Origin: Mesorhizobium_B sp035998495
GTDB lineage: Bacteria; Pseudomonadota; Alphaproteobacteria; Rhizobiales; Rhizobiaceae
Direction: 5' to 3'
Length of the DNA: 64,000 bases
NCBI GenBank assembly: GCA_035998495.1
Contig: DASYHP010000064.1
Location: forward strand, 1 to 64,000
This document shows, in pieces, positions 36,230 through 45,107 of the stretch. The position numbers and the translations under genes are program-made. Each line of letters opens with the position of its first letter. Position 1 is the stretch's first letter. The notes under the pieces are model-generated. The model was not told the DNA's origin. It searched no databases and worked only from the letters and a program-made list of their open reading frames with translations.

Positions 36230-38805
36230 CGCATCTCGAGGAGGCGCTCGAGGTAGTCTCGCTCAAGCTCCGGCGACAGCGCGTCGCCCAAGCGGCGGCG
36301 GATGGCCTCCAGGACGCGGCGGGCGCGCTGGACGTCGATCTCGTCGGGCACTTCGACCGAATTGCCGAGGTCCGGCCCGTTGGTGGCGCGCGGCCGGCCG
36401 AGCGGGTCGCGGTCGCTGTTGCGCTGGCGGCCGCCCTGCTCGGAGCCGCCCTGGTCGCCCTGCATGGCTTCCTGCATCTGCTGCATCATGTTCTCGGCGC
36501 CGCGGCGCAGCGCCTCCAGCGCCCGGCCCTGCTCGCCCACGGCGCGTTCGCCCTGGCCCTGGCCCAACGCGCCTTCGGCCTCGCCCATGGCTTCGCCCGC
36601 CTCCCCGAAACCTTCGCCGGGCTGCATGCCCATGCCCTCCAGCGCCTCCATCAGCGCCTGGAGGTCGCCCTGGAGCTGGCCCTGGCCCTGCTGAAGCTGC
36701 CGCAAGGCCTCGGCCAGTTCCTCCGGCGTCATGGGCTGGCCCTGGCCGTTCTGCCCTTGCTGACCCTGTTGCCCTTGTTGGCCCTGCTGACCGCGCTGGC
36801 CTTGCTGCCCCTGTTGACCTTCCTGGCCTTGTTGGCCCTGCTGCATCTGGAAGGTCTCGTTCATCATCTCCTGCTGGCGGCGCATGATCTCGCCGAGCTT
36901 GTCCATCTGCTCGCGCATGGCGTCGTTCTGCTGCCCCTGCTGGCCGGGCTGCGGCCGCATGGCCTGGAGATTCTCCATCATCTGCTGGAGCTCGGACAAA
37001 AGCTGTTCGGCGGCGTCGCGGTTGCCGGACTTGGCGAGGTTCTCAAGCTGGTCCATCATGCGCTCGAGATCCTGGGGGCGGATCTCCTGCATGTTGGGCG
37101 GCATGGCCTGCTGCATTTCAGGGTTCTGCTGCGCGCGCTCCGCGAACTCGCGCAGGAACTCGTTCATGGCCTGGCGCAGCTCCTGCATGAGCCGCTCGAT
37201 CTCCTCGTCGGAAGCGCCGTTCTCCAGCGCCTGCTTGAGAGCCTCCTGGGCCTGGGCCAAGCGCCGCTCGGCGTCCGAAAGCCCGCCCTCCTCGATGGCG
37301 AGCGCCACCTCCCAGAGATAGTCCGCCACCTCGCGCAGCGCGTCGTCGCTTTCCGCGAGCTCGAGACGGGTGCGCGCGCTCACCACGGCCAAATAGTGGT
37401 TGGGGTTCCCGAAGGTATCCTCGGGGCGCAGGGTCACGGCCTCGATGAGGTTCAGCACCGCGGGCTTTTCGCGCGCGTCCATGGCGATCATCTTGCGCCA
37501 TTCGATCACGGCGCGGGCGAGCGGGCTCGTCCACAAACGTTCGGGCAGCACGATGCCCTTGGCTTCGGTGGAGCCTTCCTGGCCCGCGCCGTCCACCGCG
37601 CGAAGCGTGAGCCGAACGGTCGAGCCCGCCCAGACATGCTCGGTCAGGTCGCGCGAGCTCTTGGCGACGGGCGCCTTGGCCCCGCGGCGCGGCAGGCCCA
37701 ACGGCATCTCGGGCGCCTCGAAGAGCGGCCGCGCGCCTTGCGCGCCGGGTTCGGCCAGCTCGAATCGTCCTTGCGCTTCGGCCGCGCCGTAATCGTCGGA
37801 AATCTCATAGGCGAGATCCAGCGCGCCGTTTGCGCCGCGCTGGGGCTCGTCGGTGAAGCGGATCAGCGGCGCGGTGTCGGGCGTCACCGTGAAGCGCCAG
37901 CTCTTGAGCTCGGAAAGGCCATCACGGAGCTCGAGCGTGCCGTCGCGGTCGAGCTTGCCCGCGAACTGCCGCATCGCGCCCTCGCCCGCGGGCGTCTCCT
38001 TGGGCGGCAGGGCATGCTCGCCCGCGTCGTCGATGAAGGCGAGCGTTTCCGCGCCCGAACCGCCCGACACGCGCAAGCTTGCCTCGCTGCCTTCGGGCAC
38101 GGTGATCGGGGCAGCAGTTTCGATGTTGGACAGGAAGACCGGCGCGCGGCCGGTATAGGCGGGCGGCGTCACCCATGCGTCGATGCGCGGGGGCACGGGC
38201 GCGGCGACCGCCGGCATGCGGAACGCCTCGCCGATTCTGCCGCCGCCTGGGCCGAGCGAAAACGCGAAGGCCACGACGAGCAGGAGCCCGGCCACGGCGC
38301 GAAGCCCCCAGGGGTCGCGTTGGGGCACGTTCGGGCGCGGACCATCGCCCGACAGGTGGACGAGCCGAGCCGCCATGCGCTTCTGGTGCTCGCGCCACAG
38401 CGCGTCGGCGAAGTTTTCGGCGCCCGGCGCGTCGGCTTCGGCCGTGCGCCCCGCCAGCCGGTCGGCCTGTACGAGGACGGGCGTGTGGGGGAGATTGTTG
38501 GCACTTTCGATGCGCCGGTCGATCTCGCCCTCCGTGGGCCGGCGGAAGAAGCGGAGCGGGTAAAGCGCGGCCAGGGCGAGGAGCGCGAAACCGGCCAGGA
38601 GCGCCAGCCGGCCCATATCGGGAAGATGCCGGAACAAGCCCAGCCAGGCGAGGCTCACGAAGACCGCGAGCGCCACGAGCAGCGGCAAGGCGAGCGGCCA
38701 CAGGCGCTCGACCCACATGGCGGCCTTGGTGGACGCGCGGGAGAATTTCAGGCGGGTCGCCGCGTTCGGGCTGAGCTGGTGACCGAGGCCGGGTGTTTCG
38801 CTCAT
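36226..38805 (-). CDS. TIGR02302/DUF4175 family membrane protein
   Basis: 859 residues, start MSETPGLGHQLSPN. Two transmembrane helices at about 33-52 and 56-77 and a third near 155-175 are followed by a large periplasmic part with VTPPAYTGRAP and a probable beta-rich region. A long helical and Gln/Gly-rich tail contains QQGQQGQ-type repeats (about 650-705) and Met/Gln-rich helices. The family is largely alphaproteobacterial and uncharacterised; envelope location is clear. It lies downstream of lysA, with the HHH gene coupled behind it. Confidence 0.88.
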   Translation of the reverse strand: MSETPGLGHQLSPNAATRLKFSRASTKAAMWVERLWPLALPLLVALAVFVSLAWLGLFRHLPDMGRLALLAGFALLALAALYPLRFFRRPTEGEIDRRIESANNLPHTPVLVQADRLAGRTAEADAPGAENFADALWREHQKRMAARLVHLSGDGPRPNVPQRDPWGLRAVAGLLLVVAFAFSLGPGGGRIGEAFRMPAVAAPVPPRIDAWVTPPAYTGRAPVFLSNIETAAPITVPEGSEASLRVSGGSGAETLAFIDDAGEHALPPKETPAGEGAMRQFAGKLDRDGTLELRDGLSELKSWRFTVTPDTAPLIRFTDEPQRGANGALDLAYEISDDYGAAEAQGRFELAEPGAQGARPLFEAPEMPLGLPRRGAKAPVAKSSRDLTEHVWAGSTVRLTLRAVDGAGQEGSTEAKGIVLPERLWTSPLARAVIEWRKMIAMDAREKPAVLNLIEAVTLRPEDTFGNPNHYLAVVSARTRLELAESDDALREVADYLWEVALAIEEGGLSDAERRLAQAQEALKQALENGASDEEIERLMQELRQAMNEFLREFAERAQQNPEMQQAMPPNMQEIRPQDLERMMDQLENLAKSGNRDAAEQLLSELQQMMENLQAMRPQPGQQGQQNDAMREQMDKLGEIMRRQQEMMNETFQMQQGQQGQEGQQGQQGQRGQQGQQGQQGQQGQNGQGQPMTPEELAEALRQLQQGQGQLQGDLQALMEALEGMGMQPGEGFGEAGEAMGEAEGALGQGQGERAVGEQGRALEALRRGAENMMQQMQEAMQGDQGGSEQGGRQRNSDRDPLGRPRATNGPDLGNSVEVPDEIDVQRARRVLEAIRRRLGDALSPELERDYLERLLEMR

Positions 38806-39013
38806 CGCGCCTCTCTGCTTCGCACTCGCGGGCATGGCCGCGGCCTTCGACGGAAAACCGCCCGCCTCAGACTAGCAGCAATCGGGGCGAAGACGAGGCG
38901 GGGCGCGAAATCGTGATCGCCGTGTATGATCCCGAACCGAAGGTCCGCGCCGGCGAAAAGTCGCCGACGTCTCGAACAAAGGTCATGCGCGACCAGGGGA
39001 TCGCATCGCTCCG

Positions 39014-40285
39014 TCAGCCCGCCAGCCAGGACGGAAGGCGGTCGAGGCCGATGAGATCGTCATAGGTCGGGCGCGGACGCACCACGGCGAACTCCGCGCC
39101 CCTGACCAGCACCTCGGGCACGAGCAGGCGTGAATTGTAGGTTGAGGCCTGCGCCGCCCCATAGGCGCCGGCGGTGCCGACCGCGACGAGGTCGCCCGGT
39201 TCGAGCCGCGCCATGTCGCGCTCGTGGCCCAGGAAATCGCCGGTCTCGCAGACCGGGCCGACGACATCCACGGCCAGGCGCGGCGCGTCGGGCGTGGGCT
39301 CCCGGACCGGGAAAATATCGTGGAAGGCGTCGTAGAGCGTGGGGCGGATCAGGTCGTTCATGGCGGCGTCCACCACCAGGAAGTTCTTGGCCCGGCCTTC
39401 CTTCAGGAAGAGCACGCTCGAGACGAGGATCCCGGCATTGCCGACGATCAGCCGGCCCGGCTCGGCGATCACCTTGACGCCCAGCGCCCGCACATGCCGG
39501 CGGACGACCTCGGCATAGGCGTCGGGCAGAGGCGGCGGGTCGTTGTCTTTGCTGTAGGGGATGCCGAGCCCTCCGCCGATATCGACATGCTCGATGGCAT
39601 GCCCGTCCGCGCGCAGCGTCTCGACGAGCTCGGCGAGCAGGCGGAAGGCTTGGTCGAAAGGGTCGAGGGCCGTGATCTGGCTGCCGATATGCATATCCAC
39701 GCCGATCACGCGGATGCCGGGCAGCGCCGCCGCATGGGCGTAAACGCGCCGCGCCTCGGCGAAGGGAATGCCGAACTTGTTCTCGGCCTTGCCGGTGGCG
39801 ATCTTCTTGTGCGTCCTGGCGTCCACGTCCGGGTTGATGCGGAGCGACACGGGCGCGGTCTTCCCCGCGGCCACGGCGCGGGCCGAGAGCAGTTCGAGCT
39901 CCGGCTCGGATTCCACGTTGAAGCAGTGGATGGTTTTGGCGAGCGCGAAATCCATCTCGCCCGCGGTCTTGCCGACGCCTGAGAACATGATCTTTTCGGG
40001 GGGGACGCCCGCCTCCAACGCGCGCCTCAGTTCCCCTTCCGAAACCACGTCGGCCCCGGCGCCCAGCCGCGCCAGGGTCGCCAGCACCGCCTGGTTGGAG
40101 TTCGCCTTCATGGCGTAGCAGACCAGCGCGTCGAGACCCTCGAAGGCCCGCGCGAACACGGTGTAGTGGCGCGTCAGGGTCGCGTCGGAATAGCAGTAGA
40201 AGGGCGTGCCGACCGCCTCCGCGATGACGGGCAGCGGCACGTCCTCGGCATGAAGGACGCCGTCGCGATAGTGGAAGTGGTTCAC
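39014..40285 (-). CDS. lysA: Diaminopimelate decarboxylase
   Basis: 423 residues, GTG start (NHFHYRDGVLHAEDV). PLP-dependent barrel enzyme converting meso-diaminopimelate to lysine. The PLP lysine is in CYAMKANSNQ (Lys60). HIGSQI, EPGRLIVGNAG and CETGDFLG mark cofactor and substrate sites. Completes the lysine pathway begun by lysC. It follows the LptM-like gene by 300 bases. Confidence 0.97.
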   Translation of the reverse strand: MNHFHYRDGVLHAEDVPLPVIAEAVGTPFYCYSDATLTRHYTVFARAFEGLDALVCYAMKANSNQAVLATLARLGAGADVVSEGELRRALEAGVPPEKIMFSGVGKTAGEMDFALAKTIHCFNVESEPELELLSARAVAAGKTAPVSLRINPDVDARTHKKIATGKAENKFGIPFAEARRVYAHAAALPGIRVIGVDMHIGSQITALDPFDQAFRLLAELVETLRADGHAIEHVDIGGGLGIPYSKDNDPPPLPDAYAEVVRRHVRALGVKVIAEPGRLIVGNAGILVSSVLFLKEGRAKNFLVVDAAMNDLIRPTLYDAFHDIFPVREPTPDAPRLAVDVVGPVCETGDFLGHERDMARLEPGDLVAVGTAGAYGAAQASTYNSRLLVPEVLVRGAEFAVVRPRPTYDDLIGLDRLPSWLAG

Positions 40286-40585
40286 GAGAGAATGCCTGCA
40301 AGCCGCTGTAAACAGGGAAGAGGAAGCGGCGCCGAGGCGCCGGCTCCGCCATCCGGCGGATGCTTAGCGCAAACGGGCGCAAACCGAAAGTCCGCCGGCT
40401 TCGGCGGGACATGGTCGCACCGATTCTAGGCATCCTCCTCCCATGGCGGAAATCGCCGGACTCCCCAGTCCTGGGTGCGGCGAGGTCCCGCGGGGTCGCG
40501 TCGATCACCGCCGCGACCTCCTCGCCGCGCGGCGAGAGGGAGATGCTGCGCTACGGGCTCGTGGCGGCCTGATGGGGCGTTGCGA
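40286..40585. other. Gap between lysA and the lipoprotein gene
   Basis: 300 bases without a supportable gene. Plus-strand frames are Arg/Gly-rich shadows. It probably contains the lysA promoter or a read-through leader; no clear elements seen. Confidence 0.45.
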
Positions 40586-40786
40586 TCAAAGCAGCGGGTC
40601 GAGGATGAAGGGCTTGTCGGCCGGGGGCGGCGTGGGCTCGGGCGGCAGAGGTTCGTTGTTGCGCCGCGCTTCCTCGCGGGCCTCGAGCGCCGCCTGATAG
40701 GGCGTGGCGGGCTGGAGGGGTTTTCGGCCGCAGGCGGAGAGCGCCGACGCGGCGAGGATGAGGAGGATAACGTGCCGAGCGGCCAT
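40586..40786 (-). CDS. lptM: LptM-like small lipoprotein
   Basis: 66 residues. Signal peptide with lipobox LSAC (Cys19), then a short charged Pro/Glu-rich mature chain beginning CGRKPLQPATPY. It resembles the YifL/LptM family, which in E. coli helps the LptD lipopolysaccharide translocon mature and also sits in the lysA/dapF neighbourhood. ATG at 40786 is chosen over an upstream TTG. Placement between argH and lysA is common in rhizobia. Confidence 0.8.
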   Translation of the reverse strand: MAARHVILLILAASALSACGRKPLQPATPYQAALEAREEARRNNEPLPPEPTPPPADKPFILDPLL

Positions 40787-40917
40787 GGTGGAGTCCAATT
40801 AAGGGATCGGGCTTGGTTTAGCGGAAGTCCGCGAGGGATGCACCCCCGAGAGGACGCAAGAGGAGCGCTGGCGGGTCCGTTGCGTCCCTCTGCTTGTTCA
40901 TGGCGCGAAGGGGACGC

Positions 40918-42363
40918 TCACTCCTTGGCCAGCCTCTCCCGCCACCATGCGATCTGTTTTCGCACCTCGGTGGGCGCGGTGCCGCCGAAGGAGATGCGGC
41001 TCGCGACCGAACGATCCACGGAGAGAACCGAGAACACATCCTCGGTGATGCCGGGGTGGATCGCCTGGAGGTCGGTGAGCGAAAGCTCCTCCAAACCGAT
41101 CCGGCGCTTCTCGGCCTCCGCCACCGCGCGGCCCGTGACGTGGTGCGCCTCGCGAAACGGCAGGCCGGCCTCGCGCACCAGCCAGTCGGCTAGGTCGGTG
41201 GCGACCGAAAAGCCCGCGCCGGCGGCGCGGCGCATGGCTTCGGTGTTAACGCCCATGTCGCCCACCATGCCTGTCATGGCCGCCAGCATGAGCTCCAAGC
41301 TCTCGGCGGCGTCGAACACCGCCTCCTTGTCCTCCTGCATGTCCTTGGAATAGCTGAGCGGCAGGCCCTTCATCACGGTGAGAAGCCCGACGAGGTGGCC
41401 GTTCAAGCGGCCGGTCTTGGCGCGCACCAGTTCGGCCGCGTCCGGGTTCTTCTTCTGCGGCATGATGGAGGAGCCCGTCGAGAAGCTGTCGGAGAGCTTG
41501 ACGAAGCCGAACTGCGGGGTCGACCAGATCACGATCTCTTCGGCCAGGCGCGACAGATGCGTGCCGCAGATCGCGGCAAGCCCCAGGAACTCCAGCGCGA
41601 AATCGCGGTCGGACACGGAGTCGATGGAGTTGCGGGTGGGTTCGCGGAAGCCCAGCGCCACGGCCGTTTGGTGGCGGTCGATGGGGAACGGGGTGCCGGC
41701 GAGCGCGGCCGCGCCGAGCGGGCTTTCGTCCATCCGGTGAAGCGCGTCGCGGGCGCGGGAAAAATCGCGGCCGAACATCTCGACATAGGCCATCAGGTGG
41801 TGGCCGAAGGTCACGGGCTGGGCGCTTTGCAGATGGGTGAAGCCCGGCATCACGCTGTCCGCGTGTTCGTCCGCCCTGGCCAGCAGCACCTCGATCAGCC
41901 GCCGCAGGCGCTCGGCCGTGGCCGAAAGCTCCTCCTTGACCCAGAGGCGGAAATCCACCGCCACCTGGTCGTTGCGGGAGCGCGCGGTGTGGAGCCGCCC
42001 GGCCGCCGGGCCGATGAGTTCGGCGAGCCGCGCCTCGACATTCATGTGGATGTCTTCGAGCCTGGTGGAGAAGGCGAAGCGCCCTTCGGCGATCTCCCGG
42101 CGGATTTGGCCGAGGCCACGCTCGATGGCGGCGAAATCCTCGGCCGAGATGATGCCCTGCTTCGCCAGCATGGCGGCATGGGCCAGTGACCCGCGGATGT
42201 CCTGCTCCCAAAGCTTCCTGTCGAAGCCGATTGACGCGTTGATCGCTTCCATCACCGCGGATGGTCCCGCGGCGAAGCGTCCGCCCCACATGCGGTTGGC
42301 GTTCTCGCCTCCCACATCGGGTGCGGGGCTGGCCTCGCGGCTGGCATTCTCGGGCGTCGTCAT
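40918..42363 (-). CDS. argH: Argininosuccinate lyase
   Basis: 481 residues; last step of arginine synthesis. MWGGRFAAGPS, HTARSRNDQV and the catalytic serine loop GSSIMPQKKNPD are present. The chosen ATG (42363) leaves 24 residues before MWGGRF, more than in most relatives; the internal ATG at 42291 is a real alternative. If 42363 is right, only 16 bases separate it from the divergent tlpA start. Confidence 0.95.
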   Translation of the reverse strand: MTTPENASREASPAPDVGGENANRMWGGRFAAGPSAVMEAINASIGFDRKLWEQDIRGSLAHAAMLAKQGIISAEDFAAIERGLGQIRREIAEGRFAFSTRLEDIHMNVEARLAELIGPAAGRLHTARSRNDQVAVDFRLWVKEELSATAERLRRLIEVLLARADEHADSVMPGFTHLQSAQPVTFGHHLMAYVEMFGRDFSRARDALHRMDESPLGAAALAGTPFPIDRHQTAVALGFREPTRNSIDSVSDRDFALEFLGLAAICGTHLSRLAEEIVIWSTPQFGFVKLSDSFSTGSSIMPQKKNPDAAELVRAKTGRLNGHLVGLLTVMKGLPLSYSKDMQEDKEAVFDAAESLELMLAAMTGMVGDMGVNTEAMRRAAGAGFSVATDLADWLVREAGLPFREAHHVTGRAVAEAEKRRIGLEELSLTDLQAIHPGITEDVFSVLSVDRSVASRISFGGTAPTEVRKQIAWWRERLAKE

Positions 42364-42379
42364 GCTAACCGGCGGACCT

Positions 42380-43057
42380 ATGTCGAAGAGCGAAGAGCGA
42401 AGAACGTTTCCGGCCTGGCGCTGGGTGCTTGCGGCGGCCACAGCCGGCGCGCTGGCGGGGGCGGCGGTGGTATATGCCAGCCGGCCCGCCTCTGACAACG
42501 CCGGCGCGGAACTCGTGTCGGCCGCCGACGCGGCCTGCGCGGCCAAGGCCGAACAGGGGAAGGCGATCACGGCCACGGCCACGGGCCAGGTGGCCGCGCT
42601 CATGGCGGCCGATCCGCCCGTCTCTTTGGCCGATGTGCGCTTCGAGGCGCCGGACGGCAAGCCGCTCGCCATCGAGGATTTCGGCGGCAAGGTGCTGCTC
42701 GTCAACCTTTGGGCGACCTGGTGCGCGCCCTGCCGCGCCGAGATGCCCGCGCTGGATCAGCTTCAGCGGGAGAAGGGCGGCGCGGGTTTCGAGGTCGTGG
42801 CGATCAACACCATGGAGCAGGGCGGGCCGGAAAAGCCCAACAAGTTCCTGGACGAGATCGGCGTAAGCGCGCTCGCGCGCTACCGCGACAGTTCGCGCGA
42901 CCTGTTCGAGGCGTTGAAGGCGCGCGGGCTGGCGCTGGGGCTGCCCGCCACCTTCCTCCTCGACCGCGAGGGCTGCCTGCTCGCGCTGATGAACGGCCCG
43001 GCCGAGTGGTCGAGCCCGGACGCCTTTCGCGTGATCGACGTGGCGATCGCGGGGTAA
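42380..43057 (+). CDS. tlpA: TlpA-like membrane-anchored thiol-disulfide reductase
   Basis: 225 residues. An N-terminal membrane anchor (about 13-34) is followed by a thioredoxin-fold domain with redox motif WCAPC (Cys115, Cys118) in LVNLWATWCAPCRAEMPAL. In Bradyrhizobium TlpA reduces the copper chaperone and CuA site of cytochrome oxidase. An extra cysteine pair (CAAK near 53 and DREGC near the end) resembles the TlpA structural disulfide. Divergent from argH. Confidence 0.92.
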   Translation: MSKSEERRTFPAWRWVLAAATAGALAGAAVVYASRPASDNAGAELVSAADAACAAKAEQGKAITATATGQVAALMAADPPVSLADVRFEAPDGKPLAIEDFGGKVLLVNLWATWCAPCRAEMPALDQLQREKGGAGFEVVAINTMEQGGPEKPNKFLDEIGVSALARYRDSSRDLFEALKARGLALGLPATFLLDREGCLLALMNGPAEWSSPDAFRVIDVAIAG

Positions 43058-43117
43058 GCGGGCGGGAACAGCCGGACCCCGCATCTGTTTGACAGGCGGC
43101 AATAGAGGAGGCCGCCT

Positions 43118-43996
43118 GTGGGCAAGGGCGAAGGCGCGAAGACCGGCAAGGCCGCCGGGGTGCGGCTGACGCATCCGGAAAAGCCGCTTTGGCCGGAGGC
43201 GGGCGTCTCCAAGCAGGACCTGCTCGACCATTACCGCGCGGTCTGGGAACGGCTGAAGCCCTTCCTTCTTGACCGCCCCCTCACTTTGGTGCGCTCCCCC
43301 GACGGCAGGAAGCGCTTCTTCCAGCAGCATGCCTGGGCGGGGATGCCCGGTGCCGTGCGGCGCAGCATCGACCCGGCCGACGGGCAGGAGCTGCTTTACG
43401 TCTCGGACTTCGACGGGCTCGCGGCGCTCGTGCAGTTCGGCACCGTGGAGATCCACGGCTGGGGCAGCACGGTGAAACGGCTCGACCGGCCGGACCAGAT
43501 CACGTTCGACCTCGACCCGGATGAGGGCGTCGGCCTCGATTCGGTGCGCGCCGCGACAATCGAGATCAGGCGCATGATCGAGGCGCGGGGGCTCACGCCG
43601 TTCGTGAAGACCTCGGGCGGCAAGGGGTTTCACATCACCGCGCCCATCCGGCCTGAAGCGGGCTGGGCCGACGTCGAGCGGTTCGCCAGCAGCCTCGCGC
43701 ATGGGCTGGCCGAGGCCGCGCCGGACCGCTTCACCGCGACATCGGTGAAGGCGGAGCGGAAGGGCCGCATCTTCGTGGATTATCTTCGCAACAACCCGAA
43801 CGCGACCACCGTGCTGCCCTGGTCGAGCCGCGCCAAGCCCAAGGCCACGGTCGCCGTGCCGATCACCTGGGAGGCGCTGGAGAGCGGCGTCGGCCCGGCC
43901 GATTTCACGATCGGTTCGGACAAGCTCGGTCAGGCTCTCGCCGCCCCCGACCCGTGGGCGGGGTTCTGGGAGGTCGCCCGCCCCTTACCCTCTTGA
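43118..43996 (+). CDS. Stand-alone LigD-type polymerase/primase domain protein
   Basis: 292 residues, GTG start with AGAGGAGG 6 bases upstream. It corresponds to the LigD polymerase module alone: VRLTHPEKPLWPEAGVSKQ, FFQQHAWAGMPG, catalytic DLDPDE (Asp131, Asp133) and FVKTSGGKGFHI. Such enzymes add nucleotides, preferably ribonucleotides, at broken ends and can work with or beside LigD. It lies 60 bases after tlpA and about 35 kb from the ku-ligD operon, so it is a second, separate NHEJ-type polymerase. No ligase or phosphoesterase domain is fused. Confidence 0.93.
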   Translation: MGKGEGAKTGKAAGVRLTHPEKPLWPEAGVSKQDLLDHYRAVWERLKPFLLDRPLTLVRSPDGRKRFFQQHAWAGMPGAVRRSIDPADGQELLYVSDFDGLAALVQFGTVEIHGWGSTVKRLDRPDQITFDLDPDEGVGLDSVRAATIEIRRMIEARGLTPFVKTSGGKGFHITAPIRPEAGWADVERFASSLAHGLAEAAPDRFTATSVKAERKGRIFVDYLRNNPNATTVLPWSSRAKPKATVAVPITWEALESGVGPADFTIGSDKLGQALAAPDPWAGFWEVARPLPS

Positions 43997-44008
43997 GACA
44001 ATGAAGAA

Positions 44009-44033
44009 CCCCGCCGGCCTGGGGCCGGCGGGG
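44009..44033. terminator. Bidirectional terminator between convergent genes
   Basis: CCCCGCCGGCC (44009-44019) pairs perfectly with GGCCGGCGGGG (44023-44033) around TGG. It is followed by CTTGTTCC rightward and TTCTTCATT leftward. Serves the polymerase gene and the outer-membrane protein gene. Confidence 0.8.
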
Positions 44034-44066
44034 CTTGTTCCGTTCGATGCGCGGTGCGCCGACCGC

Positions 44067-44894
44067 TCAGAAGCGGTAGGACAGGCGCAACTGCACGGTG
44101 TGGAAGTCGAAATCCTCGTCGCCGCCGGTCAGCGTGGTGCCGTCCGGGTTGCTGCCTGGGAAACCGCCGGGGCCGCCGAACGGGCCGCCGGTGAGGTTGG
44201 CCTGGAAGTCGTTGTCGCCGAGATTGGTGTAGAGATATTCGACGCCGAGCGAGATGCGTTCGGTCACGAGGCCTTCCACGCCTGCGCCGACCGTATAGCC
44301 GAAGTCGCTGTCCTGGTCGCCCGACGTGGTGAACGATGCCGTCGATCCCGGCTGCGAATAGTTGAAATCGACCTCGCCAAAGGCCAAGCCGCCCGTCACA
44401 TAACCCATGACGCGAGGGTGGAAGACATAGCCGAGCCGCGCGCGGGCCGTGACGAGATAGTCGAGCTCGCGCTCGATCTGGTAAATCGCAGGCGTGCGCG
44501 AGAAAGCCTTCTGCCGGTCGCTGATGTCGTAGTAGCTGACGTCGAGAATGCCGCCGAGCACGATGTTGTTGGCGAACTGGTGGTCGTAGCCGATATGCAC
44601 GCCGCCCACGGCGCTGCCATCGAAGTCGCCGGCGGCATTGAAGCTGGAGCCGGCCGGTTCGCCTGGGGGTGTGAAGGCCGTGACAAGCCCTGGAAAGGTG
44701 AAGGGATCAAGCTCAAGCTCGTCCGTGTCGCCGAAGGCGCCGCCGAGCTGGATGCCGGCGTAGAAGCCGGTCCAGTCGCCGACCACGACGACCTCCTCCA
44801 CCACCGGCACGGGCTCGACGTCGACGATCGCATCGGCGGCCATGGCCGTCGAGGACAGAAGGGTGAAGGAGAGAAGGGCGAGAAGGCGATTCAT
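44067..44894 (-). CDS. Outer-membrane beta-barrel protein (OmpA-like/Omp25 porin family)
   Basis: 275 residues. Signal peptide 1-20 ending TAMAAD, a Val/Glu/Pro linker, then DWTGFYAGIQLGGAFG, the opening strand of rhizobial Omp25/Omp31 barrels. Alternating strands follow, with GYDHQFANNIVLGGILDVSYY, LGYVFHPRVMGYVTGGLAFG and a C-terminal phenylalanine (VQLRLSYRF), the outer-membrane insertion signal. Probably eight strands. Function is structural or host-surface in relatives. Confidence 0.9.
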   Translation of the reverse strand: MNRLLALLSFTLLSSTAMAADAIVDVEPVPVVEEVVVVGDWTGFYAGIQLGGAFGDTDELELDPFTFPGLVTAFTPPGEPAGSSFNAAGDFDGSAVGGVHIGYDHQFANNIVLGGILDVSYYDISDRQKAFSRTPAIYQIERELDYLVTARARLGYVFHPRVMGYVTGGLAFGEVDFNYSQPGSTASFTTSGDQDSDFGYTVGAGVEGLVTERISLGVEYLYTNLGDNDFQANLTGGPFGGPGGFPGSNPDGTTLTGGDEDFDFHTVQLRLSYRF

Positions 44895-45107
44895 GGAAGG
44901 CTCCGCATGGGACAGGGATCGACATTCCCCGTTACGGCCAAGCTAGCGCGGAGTTTCAGCTTCCAGTAGGAGCAACAGCCGGCGGGGCGACACTTTGGGC
45001 CGACCTGTGTCGCGAATGCCACAAGCGTGACGGCCGCATGGCGAAAGCGGGGCGGCTCGCGCCGCGCCCTCGGCTCGACCGAGCTGCGACGAGGCTGCTT
45101 TCACGCG

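Noticed and set aside
36757..38916. 719-codon plus-strand frame opposite the TIGR02302 gene
   Set aside because: Antisense of a recognised family member; the Leu-rich opening is just the reverse complement of Gln/Gly repeats.
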